Positions 35,078-42,790 of a stretch of 64,000 bases of DNA are shown here, piece after piece. The translations under genes were made by a program, and so were the position numbers. Numbering within the stretch: the first letter of the stretch is position 1; each line of letters opens with the position of its first letter. The notes under the pieces are model-generated. The model was not told the DNA's origin and made no database searches. It saw nothing but the letters and a program-made list of their open reading frames with translations. The stretch comes from Bacteroidales bacterium (GTDB taxonomy: Bacteria; Bacteroidota; Bacteroidia; Bacteroidales; UBA932), in contig JAAYJQ010000029.1 in NCBI GenBank assembly GCA_012522855.1, forward strand, positions 59,725 to 123,724. Direction: 5' to 3'.

Positions 35078-35169
35078 GCATGCCGGAAACCGTAGCCACC
35101 CTCGGCTCGTAAGAGGGAGGGACCCATCGGAGATGGGAGGGGTCCGCGGAGCGGACGTTTCCAGCATGC
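35078..35169. repeat. 92-bp four-way-junction palindrome within the ser operon
   Basis: Outer arms GCATGCCGGAAAC (35078-35090) and GTTTCCAGCATGC (35157-35169) pair over 13 positions with one wobble. Three hairpins lie inside: CCCTC/GAGGG (35099-35103 with 35113-35117), CCCATC/GATGGG (35123-35128 with 35132-35137, loop GGA) and GTCCGC/GCGGAC (35142-35147 with 35151-35156, loop GGA). The last inner hairpin abuts the outer arm. It is a cruciform-capable intergenic element or structured RNA; the strand cannot be decided. Confidence 0.8.
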
Positions 35170-35189
35170 AGAGGTTATCCGACTGATCA

Positions 35190-36110
35190 TTATTTGTTGA
35201 CCTGGAATCGGGTGTTCCCGGTGGCGAAGAAATCGACGATTTGACGGGCGGCAGCGAGGCCGGCGTTCAGGTTCGCTTCGGCGGTCTGGGCGCCCATCTT
35301 CTTGGGAGTCGCGAAAATGCGCGTTCCGAATTTCTCCTTCAAAACTTCGTAGTTGTCCGGGGCCACATCGGTGATGTACTTCAAGTCTTCTCGTTCATCG
35401 AGTGCTTTTTCCAGTCCGGCCTCGTCGATCACCTCTTTGCGGGCTGCATTGATCAGGCAAGCGCCCTTCGGCATCTTTACGATCAGATCGTAACCGATCG
35501 AACCGATGGTCTCCGGCGTAGCGGGCATATGGATGGAAATGTACATGCAAGAGGAATACATCTGCTCCGCTGATTCGGCCGGCTCGACTCCGGCCTCGCG
35601 GATCTTCTCCGCAGGGATGAACGGATCGATGGCTGTCACTTTCATGCCCATCGCTTCAGCCTTCTTGCCGACAAGTCTTCCTACATTGCCGAAAGCCTGG
35701 ATTCCCAGCCTCTTACCTTCCAGTTCGGAGCCGGTGGCAGGAGTGAACTGGTTCCGGGCCATGAAGATCATCATCGCGATGGTGAGTTCAGCGACTCCAT
35801 TGGAATTCTGTCCGGGGGTGTTCATCACCACAATCTTGCGAGCCGTAGCTGCGGCGAGGTCTATGTTGTCGTAACCGGCGCCGGCACGGACCACGATCTT
35901 GAGGTTCTTGGCGGCATTCAGTACTTCAGCGGTTATTTTGTCGGTGCGGATGATGAGGGCATCCACGTCGGCGACAGCGGTGATCAGTTCTCCGGTGTCG
36001 GTATATTTTTCGAGGGTGGCGAACTGATATCCGGCACCTTCAATGATTTCTTTGATCCCTGCGACGGCAGCGGTGGAAAAAGGCTTCTCTGTAGCAACTA
36101 ATACTTTCAT
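35190..36110 (-). CDS. serA: D-3-phosphoglycerate dehydrogenase (short form)
   Basis: Oxidises 3-phosphoglycerate to 3-phosphohydroxypyruvate with NAD, the first step of serine synthesis. At 306 residues it is the short form, with substrate- and nucleotide-binding domains but without the C-terminal ACT regulatory domain, so allosteric control by serine through ACT is not expected. The nucleotide-binding turn is LGIQAFGNVGRLVGKKAEAMGMKV. Catalytic segments are VRAGAGYDNIDLAAA (Arg), the INAARKEVIDEAGLEKAL region and a late His-less GAQTAEAN segment that replaces the usual H. It starts 5 nt after serC. Confidence 0.9.
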   Translation of the reverse strand: MKVLVATEKPFSTAAVAGIKEIIEGAGYQFATLEKYTDTGELITAVADVDALIIRTDKITAEVLNAAKNLKIVVRAGAGYDNIDLAAATARKIVVMNTPGQNSNGVAELTIAMMIFMARNQFTPATGSELEGKRLGIQAFGNVGRLVGKKAEAMGMKVTAIDPFIPAEKIREAGVEPAESAEQMYSSCMYISIHMPATPETIGSIGYDLIVKMPKGACLINAARKEVIDEAGLEKALDEREDLKYITDVAPDNYEVLKEKFGTRIFATPKKMGAQTAEANLNAGLAAARQIVDFFATGNTRFQVNK

Positions 36111-36115
36111 CTCCC

Positions 36116-37189
36116 TTATTTCTTAAGATTTTCGAATTCTTTCATGCAGTTGACCAGCGCCAGGACATCTTCGGGGGTGCAGGCATTGTAGAGAGAGGCG
36201 CGGAAGCCGCCGACGGAACGATGACCTTTGAGGCCGATCAGCTTGCGCTCCTTCGCGAAGGCGAGGAATTCATCCTGCAGCGTCTCGTAGCCGGGGGCCA
36301 TGACGAAGCAGACGTTCATGATGGAACGGTCTTCTTTCGCAGCGGTTCCGACAAAGAGGGAGTTCCGGTCGATTTCGCTGTACAAGAGAGCCGCTTTTTC
36401 TTCGTTAATCTTATGAATCGCTTCGACACCGCCTATGCTCTTCAGCCACTTGAGGGTTTCGTTCATCATAAAGATGGCGAATACGGGAGGGGTGTTGAAC
36501 ATCGAAAGCTTGTCGATGTGCGTGCGGTAGTCGAGCATGGTCGGGATGTAACGGGTCACCTTGCCGAGGGTATCCCTGCGGATGATGGCGAAGATCACGC
36601 CGGCAGGGCCGACGTTCTTCTGGGCGCCGCCGTAGATCAGGGCATACTTGCCGACATCCATCGTACGGGACATGATGTCCGAACTCATGTCTGCGATGAG
36701 GGGCACGGGACAGTCGATGTCTTCCTTGATCTCGGTACCGTAGATGGTGTTGTTCGTCGTGATGTGGAAGTAGTCCAGATCCGTGGGGATTTCATAGCCC
36801 TTTGGAATGTAGGAATAGTTCTTGTCCGCGGAACTGGCAATCGCATAGGCATCGCCGATGGCAGCAGCTTCCTTGAGGGCCTTCTTCGCCCATTCGCCGG
36901 TTTCCAGATACGCGGCTTTGCGCTCCAGATAGTTCATGGCCACATAGAGGAACTGCAGGGAGGCGCCGCCGCTCAGGAACACGATCTCGTGGGTATCCGG
37001 GATGTTCAGGAGTTCTCTCCACAGGGAGCGACATTCCTCCATGGTCGCATCCCATTCTTTGGCGCGGTGAGAGATGCTCAGTACGGAAACACCTGTGCCT
37101 TTGAAGTCTTTTAGCGCCTCGATGGCATTCTCTATGGCCACCTGCGGAAGCACGGAAGGGCCGGCATTGAAAACATGAACTTTTCCCAT
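36116..37189 (-). CDS. serC: phosphoserine aminotransferase
   Basis: A 357-residue PLP enzyme that converts 3-phosphohydroxypyruvate plus glutamate to phosphoserine. The N-terminus VHVFNAGPSVLPQVAIENAIEAL is typical. FLSGGASLQFLYVAMNYL binds the cofactor phosphate, and the PLP lysine is in YALIYGGAQKNVGPAGV. The C-terminal KGHRSVGGFRASLYNACTPEDVLALV is conserved. It is the first gene of the minus-strand serC-serA-DUF1015 operon. No classical serB is nearby. Confidence 0.96.
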   Translation of the reverse strand: MGKVHVFNAGPSVLPQVAIENAIEALKDFKGTGVSVLSISHRAKEWDATMEECRSLWRELLNIPDTHEIVFLSGGASLQFLYVAMNYLERKAAYLETGEWAKKALKEAAAIGDAYAIASSADKNYSYIPKGYEIPTDLDYFHITTNNTIYGTEIKEDIDCPVPLIADMSSDIMSRTMDVGKYALIYGGAQKNVGPAGVIFAIIRRDTLGKVTRYIPTMLDYRTHIDKLSMFNTPPVFAIFMMNETLKWLKSIGGVEAIHKINEEKAALLYSEIDRNSLFVGTAAKEDRSIMNVCFVMAPGYETLQDEFLAFAKERKLIGLKGHRSVGGFRASLYNACTPEDVLALVNCMKEFENLKK

Positions 37190-37590
37190 TTTAGTTAAAA
37201 ATAATTATCGATATCCAATATTATGGTTTCAAATCAAAACCGATTCGTTGGTAAATACATAAAAACTAATAGCAAAAAACAAAAATATTCCAGATCGTTT
37301 TTCTGTATTGATTCTACGAAGATAGTCATTTTAAAAATAGTTGAAAAAACGGGGTAAGTGTCATTAAAATGTTTTAAAATTGTTTCATCCGGATCATTTC
37401 ATACAAAATGACGAGATTTCGTCATTGATAATAACCGAATAATAAAAAATTCTTTCAATCCCGCTTTTTTAAAAATTCCTGAAATAGTGCGGGAAGGGCC
37501 GATACGGAGGCTCAGATAGATACATGGGAAAGATGTGGATTCTTCAATAAGATAACCGGCCTCTCCTTTCATATTGATCCGCGGCAACCT
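37190..37590. other. A/T-rich intergenic region with two inverted repeats
   Basis: This 400-bp gap between serC and the phosphatase-fusion gene holds no credible gene. AATGACGA (37407-37414) and TCGTCATT (37419-37426) form a perfect 8-bp palindrome with a 4-nt centre, operator-like in size. TCCCGC (37459-37464) and GCGGGA (37489-37494) could form the terminator stem of the upstream minus-strand gene, with A/T-rich sequence between. The serC promoter lies at its left end. Confidence 0.5.
37280..37287 (-). promoter_or_regulatory. probable promoter -7 element of serC
   Basis: The minus strand reads TATTTTTG, about 90 nt before the serC ATG, in a very A/T-rich stretch where chance matches are more likely. 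Confidence 0.4.
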
Positions 37591-39969
37591 TTACTGCCTG
37601 ACAAATACGCCAAGCGCGAGATCGCGGTTTTGAACGACATATTTCGGATTTCCGCTTTCAGCCAGTTCTCCGATCGCTCCACCGTTGCCGGCGTTGATGA
37701 TGAGCCCGAGTTTGAGATCCTTGAACGCAGTGAGCATTTCATAGTCGCCGTTGCTGTCGCCAGCCACCAGAACCGGTGCCTTTCCTCCATGTTTCGGGGC
37801 GATGTAGGCGTTGATCGCATCGGCCTTTCCTTGCTTGAATGTCTGAATATAGTCGGGATCAAGTTCCACTTGGACCACCCCGGAGTCTCCTCCCTTGAAA
37901 CGAAGGCCATAGACATGTTCCTTGTCAAAACCGAACCCGAATTCCGGATCACAGGCTACAGACTCGACCACCGTTTCCAGGGATGCCGAACAGATGTAAA
38001 CATCGATCCCGTTCAACCGAAGATGTTTGAAAAGATTCAGCATCTCCTCGGTCACGCATATTCCTTCCGGATGCTCGGAGACTATTTTCCCGCACACGCC
38101 CATCTCGGGACTCTCCCACCGGATCATGCTGACCCCCTTCATTCCACGGAAATACTTGAAAGACTCCTTCGCAAGAGCGGTAATCTCTTCATACGTCATC
38201 CCTTCCAGCAGCCGGAGGATATGAATGCATCCGACCCCGTAATCAAAATGTTCGGCCACTCCGAATATCAGGGCGAATAATTTTGCGCGGAAATCAAGGT
38301 AACAGTCGCTCTCTTTGATTCTTGACAGCGCACCCGAAACGGTTGAAGCATCAAAGTCCTTGGCGATGAAATTGTCATACAGGTATTGATAGTCATCCGA
38401 AACATCTTGCGCCAACATTCTTACAGTATTGCCGACCCGGATTTCAGCTTCAAGATCCGGCACGTCAGTCGTCACTGCTTCAAAGAAACGGTCCGGATGA
38501 ATCCGGAACCGGAGGTTGTGGATTTGATACGCCAGCAATGAAAATTCCACATCATTGATAATGGACGTGTTGTCAAAATCAAAGACCGCATACGGTTTGC
38601 TGTCCGGGTCGTAGCCGGATTTGTGGATCCCTTCTGAAGCAAGAAGACCGGTAATCTTGGAATAGGCGTCTCGGTTCCAGTTCCCGATCGGAAGATCGTT
38701 CCGGTCTACCGCCAGCGGAACCTTGAAGTCCCCGTATTTTTCCGGAACGGAATCATACCATCGGTTGAGCGTCCCGTTCGGCGTTTCGAGCACAAATTTG
38801 TAGAACGTTGAAGCGGGAAGGCGGCTCAGGTCCACCGTGTATTTTTCCGACTTTGCGGGAACCGTTCCGATTTTGATCCATTCATCCTTGCCCCCTTCTT
38901 TGAAATGATTGGAAACGGAAGCCCATACGTTCACTTGGGCGCGTTTGTTCAAGCATTCCCAACGGATGTCCACCGTGTTGTCGTACGGCATGATATCCAT
39001 TTCCATCATGTCTGCCTTTCCATAAAATGAAGTGCCGTCCTGTTCCCAAAGCACGTCCCGAGGCACTTCGAAGTCCATGAAACGGCAAATGGAAGGAGCG
39101 ATGTCAACCATGGCGCTCTTGCCGCTTTTCATCCTTGCGTTGACCTTTTGGTTCGTGGCGACCCAGATTGTCCGTTCCCTGACGGACTGTCCTCCGTGAT
39201 GGTAGCCGTCATATCCCCGTCCATGATCCGTGCAGACAACGATCATCCATTCTTCATCGAAGTGTCTTTCCCGGTACTTGACAGCATCCCAAACCCGGCC
39301 GATCTGCTTGTCGGCAAGTTTCACAAAATCATCGAACACCTTGCCGTTCCCGAAAATATGGCCGGCAGCGTCCGTGTACCAAAGATAGACCCAGCTCAGG
39401 TCAGGCGCCTCTTCGCGAATGCAATCGGCTGCCTTCTTCGAGACATGTTCATCAATGTCAAAGATCCTCAGATCATGCTCCTTCTTCGGGAAGGCTGCAT
39501 AGTCGTTTTCATATCCGTCATACACAAAGTCGATCTGAAGATTGCCGGTTTCGGGCTTCCCGGCGCCGATCAGCATGGTTCTGTTGTCTGTCCAGCTCGA
39601 AAAAATGCCGGTCGTGACGTTCCTGTCTTGAGATTTGGCGATCTTGAAAAGTGTCCAATAATTGTAGTTCGGTTTCAGATTGCTGTTCCCGGGCACGTTG
39701 TGTTTGTTCACCCAGGTCGCCGTCAGCAGATCCGTGTAACCGACTGCGGAGATTGTGGGCGTCTGGTCATAGCGACCGACAGTTCCTCCCACATAACTTC
39801 GGCCATATGCTCCTTTTTCGGCTATTTCCCGGATATTGGGAAGATGCAGACGTTCGATCATGTCGGCAGGGATTCCGTCCACAATGATGTAAACGGCCTT
39901 TCTCGATTTGGCGGAGATGCTGCCTGCGATAAGCAAGAAAATGGAAACCAGTACAATCGATTTTTTCAT
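37591..39969 (-). CDS. secreted fusion: alkaline-phosphatase-superfamily phosphodiesterase plus HAD phosphatase
   Basis: A 792-residue exported protein; the start at 39969 exposes the signal peptide MKKSIVLVSIFLLIAGSISA. Residues ~24-345 are a type I phosphodiesterase/NPP-like domain of the alkaline phosphatase superfamily: AVYIIVDGIP (metal Asp31), QTPTISAVGYTDLLTATWVNKHNVPG (Ser74 or Thr72 as candidate nucleophile), YTDAAGHIFG and VVCTDHGRGYDGYHHGG (metal Asp/His). Residues ~355-450 look like a beta-sandwich linker. From Asp464 a complete HAD domain follows: DFDNTSI (motif I), YICSAS (II, ~658), FKQGKADAI (III) and AGDSNGDYEML (IV, ~738). The substrates are unknown; phosphorylated alcohols such as phosphocholine are possible. 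It follows pyrB by 31 nt on the same strand. Confidence 0.85.
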   Translation of the reverse strand: MKKSIVLVSIFLLIAGSISAKSRKAVYIIVDGIPADMIERLHLPNIREIAEKGAYGRSYVGGTVGRYDQTPTISAVGYTDLLTATWVNKHNVPGNSNLKPNYNYWTLFKIAKSQDRNVTTGIFSSWTDNRTMLIGAGKPETGNLQIDFVYDGYENDYAAFPKKEHDLRIFDIDEHVSKKAADCIREEAPDLSWVYLWYTDAAGHIFGNGKVFDDFVKLADKQIGRVWDAVKYRERHFDEEWMIVVCTDHGRGYDGYHHGGQSVRERTIWVATNQKVNARMKSGKSAMVDIAPSICRFMDFEVPRDVLWEQDGTSFYGKADMMEMDIMPYDNTVDIRWECLNKRAQVNVWASVSNHFKEGGKDEWIKIGTVPAKSEKYTVDLSRLPASTFYKFVLETPNGTLNRWYDSVPEKYGDFKVPLAVDRNDLPIGNWNRDAYSKITGLLASEGIHKSGYDPDSKPYAVFDFDNTSIINDVEFSLLAYQIHNLRFRIHPDRFFEAVTTDVPDLEAEIRVGNTVRMLAQDVSDDYQYLYDNFIAKDFDASTVSGALSRIKESDCYLDFRAKLFALIFGVAEHFDYGVGCIHILRLLEGMTYEEITALAKESFKYFRGMKGVSMIRWESPEMGVCGKIVSEHPEGICVTEEMLNLFKHLRLNGIDVYICSASLETVVESVACDPEFGFGFDKEHVYGLRFKGGDSGVVQVELDPDYIQTFKQGKADAINAYIAPKHGGKAPVLVAGDSNGDYEMLTAFKDLKLGLIINAGNGGAIGELAESGNPKYVVQNRDLALGVFVRQ

Positions 39970-40000
39970 AGAAAAGTATAGATAGTTGGGTCGCTTCCTG

Positions 40001-40912
40001 TTACCTGTATCCCAGCAAGTAAGAAATGATGGCCATTCGGACGTACATGCCGTTCCCTGCCTGCTGGAAATAGTAGGCATAGGGTGTCGCGTCCACGTCC
40101 GTCGCGATTTCTCCCACGCGCGGCAGCGGATGCAGAATCTTCAAGTTCGGCTTGGCCCCTTCCAGCATGGAGGCGGTCAATTTGTACACGTCTTTCACTT
40201 TCGCATATTCTTCCGGCTCGGGGAACCGTTCCTGCTGGATGCGGGTCATGTAGAGGATGTCGCAATCGTTGAGATGTTCTTCGATACGATCCGTTTCTTC
40301 GAAGGTGACCCCCTTCTTTTCCAGAAATTCGAGATATTCACGCGGCATCCGCAGTTCTTGGGGAGCGGTCATGATGAAGTGCGGATGGAAGTAGTGCAGG
40401 GCTTCGATGAGGGAATGGACGGTCCGTCCGTACTTCAAGTCGCCCACCATATTGACAGTGAGGTTCTCCAGGTTTCCTTGCGTCTTCCGGATGGAATACA
40501 GATCCAGCAGGGTCTGGGTCGGGTGTTCGTTGGGGCCGTCTCCGGCATTGACCACAGGAACGGAGGCGACCGACGCGGCGATGGCGGCGGCTCCAGCCTG
40601 CGGGTGCCGCATGACGATCATGTCCACGTAGTTGGAAATGATCCGCATGGTGTCTTCCAGTGTCTCTCCTTTCGCCTGGCTCGTATTCCGGTTGTCCGGG
40701 AATCCGATCACTCGCGCGCCCAGACGGTTCACGGCCGATTCGAAGGAAAGCCGAGTCCGGGTGGAGGGCTCGAAGAAGAGACAGGCAATCACCTTTCCTG
40801 CAAGAAAATTTTGTTCCCGGCAGGTTTCGAATTCCTCGGCGACATTCAGGATGTGGAGGATTTCATCCTTGGAGAAATCCTTGATGGAAATGAGACTTTT
40901 GGGCATATTCAT
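40001..40912 (-). CDS. pyrB: aspartate carbamoyltransferase catalytic subunit
   Basis: Forms N-carbamoyl-aspartate from carbamoyl phosphate and aspartate in pyrimidine synthesis. The start ATG at 40912 gives 303 residues (an ATG at 40906 is also possible; the TTG at 40918 is not needed). The carbamoyl-phosphate site FEPSTRTRLSFESA, the HPTQTLLDLYSI motif, the MVGDLKYGRTVHSL segment and LHPLPRVGEIATDVD are all present. A pyrI regulatory gene, which usually follows in Bacteroidales, is absent here; its place is taken by the phosphatase fusion. Confidence 0.95.
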   Translation of the reverse strand: MNMPKSLISIKDFSKDEILHILNVAEEFETCREQNFLAGKVIACLFFEPSTRTRLSFESAVNRLGARVIGFPDNRNTSQAKGETLEDTMRIISNYVDMIVMRHPQAGAAAIAASVASVPVVNAGDGPNEHPTQTLLDLYSIRKTQGNLENLTVNMVGDLKYGRTVHSLIEALHYFHPHFIMTAPQELRMPREYLEFLEKKGVTFEETDRIEEHLNDCDILYMTRIQQERFPEPEEYAKVKDVYKLTASMLEGAKPNLKILHPLPRVGEIATDVDATPYAYYFQQAGNGMYVRMAIISYLLGYR

Positions 40913-40918
40913 ACGCAA

Positions 40919-41539
40919 TTACAATTCTTCCAAAACATCGATGTCGATGAGAGCGAGGCTGTCCCGGAATTTCCGCTCTTCCGATAGCCGAATCCTGGCC
41001 TCCAGCGAGCACTGCACCTCGAACTGCTGGTTCCGCTGTTCGAGCGCCAGATCCTTGAGAACCGTCATAACCGGGTTCATGGCCGGATAGTCAAAACCGA
41101 TACGGAACCATTTTCCGGCGATCTTCTCCACTTTTCCCGCCTCGTCCAAGGCTTCGGCGGCCGCGGTTTTGTAGGCCTTGATCAGCCCCGGAATGCCGAG
41201 CTTGATTCCGCCGAAATACCGGACCACCACGACCAGCACGTCGCTCAGCCCCCGCGAATCGATCTGTCCGAGGATTGGCCTTCCTGCCGAGGAGGACGGT
41301 TCTCCGTCGTCGTTGGCCCGGTACTGTTCGCCCTGCCAACCGAGCCGGTAGGCGTAGCAATGGTGTCGGGCGTCGTGGTATTCTTTCCGGAGATCGTTCA
41401 GGATGGCTTTCACCGATTCCTCTGTTTCAACGGGATAGGCCCATGAGAGGAAACGGCTTCCTTTGTTCTTGTACAACCCACGGGTTGTGAACGGAATGCT
41501 GTAGTAGGAATCCTGGATATGGCTGTTCGTACTCTCCAT
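40919..41539 (-). CDS. YigZ/IMPACT family protein
   Basis: A 206-residue protein of the UPF0029/IMPACT family. The signature ANDDGEPSSSAGRPILGQI and VLVVVVRYFGGIKLGIPGLIKAYKTAAAEAL are diagnostic, and the last ~70 residues match the C-terminal DUF1949-like ferredoxin fold. The biochemical function is not established; eukaryotic IMPACT modulates GCN2. It ends 6 nt before the pyrB ATG, so it is probably the first gene of a yigZ-pyrB-phosphatase transcript. Confidence 0.9.
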   Translation of the reverse strand: MESTNSHIQDSYYSIPFTTRGLYKNKGSRFLSWAYPVETEESVKAILNDLRKEYHDARHHCYAYRLGWQGEQYRANDDGEPSSSAGRPILGQIDSRGLSDVLVVVVRYFGGIKLGIPGLIKAYKTAAAEALDEAGKVEKIAGKWFRIGFDYPAMNPVMTVLKDLALEQRNQQFEVQCSLEARIRLSEERKFRDSLALIDIDVLEEL

Positions 41540-41572
41540 CTCAGAATGTGAAATTAGCGTTTTTCAGATTAT

Positions 41573-41604
41573 TTTGCAACGAAACGGGAAATTTTGTAAT
41601 TTTG
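41573..41604 (+). promoter_or_regulatory. promoter of the pRiA4b ORF-3 family gene
   Basis: TTTG at 41573-41576, 20 nt, then TAATTTTG at 41597-41604 is a textbook Bacteroidetes promoter. The ATG follows 42 nt later. Confidence 0.75.
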
Positions 41605-41646
41605 AACATAAAACGGAGAATCCGTCATCGACAACTTGATTGACTT

Positions 41647-42225
41647 ATGGTATACAAGTACAGAGTAACTCTTGCCGGAATCAAAGGCTTCTACAGGGTC
41701 TATGAAATGAGTGGCGAAACCACGTTGTATGCTTTTCACAAGCAGTTGCGCGCGGATCTGGAGTTCCCGCAGGATCAGTTGATTCTGTTCAAGGCGCTCC
41801 GCGCGGACGGGTGTGTGCTGGCGCGCTATGGTTTGTTCGACCTCGGGAACGGAACCGTGGATGCCGTTACCGTGGCCAAGTCGGTCAAGACCGGGATTGC
41901 ATCTTTCCTGTATTTCTATGACGTGCCCAACAGGAAGAGCGTGATCATCACCTTCGAAGGCACGGAGGATCGCCCCGGAGGCGGTCCTGTTCTCGTGGAC
42001 ACAAAGGGGCCGGTGCCCGCCGAGTTTGAAAACGGGTATGTGGCTTTCGAGGATCTGCCGGATTCCCAGCGGCATCTGCCGGGTCAGAAGCCTGATTGGG
42101 GGTCGGACGAGGATGATGAGGATTCCCGTGACAAGGACGCCGCGGATGAAAATGACGACGACGAGGACAGCGATGACGATGACGGCAAGCAGGTCTTCGA
42201 TGGCACCGAAGATCTGAACCTCTAG
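41647..42225 (+). CDS. pRiA4b ORF-3 / IS1096 TnpR-like family protein
   Basis: A 192-residue protein. Residues 1-110 follow the PRiA4_ORF3 fold (VYKYRVTLAGIKGFYRVYEMSGETTLYAFHKQLRADLEF...SFLYFYDVPNRKSVIITFEG). Residues ~140-185 are an extremely acidic, low-complexity tail of Asp and Glu. The family name comes from plasmid and IS1096 passenger genes, but in Bacteroidales it is a single chromosomal gene with its own promoter, and no transposon parts surround it here. The function is unknown; the acidic tail suggests a nucleic-acid mimic or protein-binding role (inference only). Confidence 0.75.
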   Translation: MVYKYRVTLAGIKGFYRVYEMSGETTLYAFHKQLRADLEFPQDQLILFKALRADGCVLARYGLFDLGNGTVDAVTVAKSVKTGIASFLYFYDVPNRKSVIITFEGTEDRPGGGPVLVDTKGPVPAEFENGYVAFEDLPDSQRHLPGQKPDWGSDEDDEDSRDKDAADENDDDEDSDDDDGKQVFDGTEDLNL

Positions 42226-42280
42226 CGGCCATATCCCCCCTGGAAGAGGCCATGCGCCTCGTTCAATACTCAATGCAAAA

Positions 42281-42319
42281 CGCGCCACTATGCCAAGAAA
42301 CAACTGACATGGTGGCGCG
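42281..42319. terminator. bidirectional terminator-type hairpin
   Basis: CGCGCCACTATG (42281-42292) pairs with CATGGTGGCGCG (42308-42319) over 12 positions with one wobble across a 15-nt loop. It lies between convergent genes ending at 42225 and 42353. No poly-T run is present. Confidence 0.5.
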
Positions 42320-42352
42320 ATGATGGTTCGATCCGCCGGGTCGGGCTGCAGC

Positions 42353-42781
42353 CTAGAACGGTAGGTCGCCGCCGTTGGGATCTTCGGCCGGCATGTCATC
42401 GATAGTCGGAGCCGGGGCGGAAGTTTCGACGGGGGGAACCTGTGCCTGGGCAGGAGCATTCATTTTGCGCGGAGCGTGGCTCTGTGCAGGAGCTTCCTGA
42501 GAGGCGGAGGAAATTCTCCAAACACGGACATCGTTGTACCAGCGTCCGTTGTATTCCCGTGCCCTCAGATTGAAGGAGACACGTACATCGTCTCCGACCT
42601 GGTGCTTGTCCAGCTCCGCGACTTTATCGTTCCCGAAAACGGTGAAGCAAATTTCGGCAGGGAAGTTCCCGTCCTGGTATTCCAGGATGAAATCCTGTTT
42701 CGTCCAGGGGCCTTTCGCGCCTTGGCCGGTGATCTTCGCAAGTTTTTGTCTGATCTTGCCTTCTATTTCCAAAGCTGCCAT
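42353..42781 (-). CDS. DUF3127 OB-fold-like protein with SSB-type C-terminal tail
   Basis: A 142-residue protein. Residues 1-85 match DUF3127, a Bacteroidetes family predicted to be OB-like: LEIEGKIRQKLAKITGQGAKGPWTKQDFILEYQDGNFPAEICFTVFGNDKV...VRVSFNLRAREYNGRWYNDVRVWRI. Residues 90-130 are a flexible Pro/Ala/Gln linker, and the last residues DPNGGDLPF copy the acidic-Pro-Phe tip of SSB proteins. A single-strand DNA-binding role is inference from fold and tail. It begins 9 nt after the FKBP gene, likely the same transcript. Confidence 0.8.
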   Translation of the reverse strand: MAALEIEGKIRQKLAKITGQGAKGPWTKQDFILEYQDGNFPAEICFTVFGNDKVAELDKHQVGDDVRVSFNLRAREYNGRWYNDVRVWRISSASQEAPAQSHAPRKMNAPAQAQVPPVETSAPAPTIDDMPAEDPNGGDLPF

Positions 42782-42790
42782 AGGGTCCTG

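Noticed and set aside
35048..35167. N-terminal extension of the DUF1015 protein
   Set aside because: The frame stays open through the palindromic element by chance; the conserved family N-terminus starts at the ATG ending at 35047.
37591..39969. Phosphoserine phosphatase (SerB) for the nearby serCA
   Set aside because: The HAD half is part of an exported protein with a signal peptide, so it would not meet cytoplasmic phosphoserine.
41647..42225. Remnant of an IS1096-type transposon
   Set aside because: No transposase, inverted repeats or target duplications surround the gene; only the family name suggests mobility.
41569..42459. Minus-strand open frame opposite the pRiA4b ORF-3 gene
   Set aside because: The plus-strand gene has a textbook promoter and a recognisable fold; the opposite frame is a composition shadow of the acidic tail.
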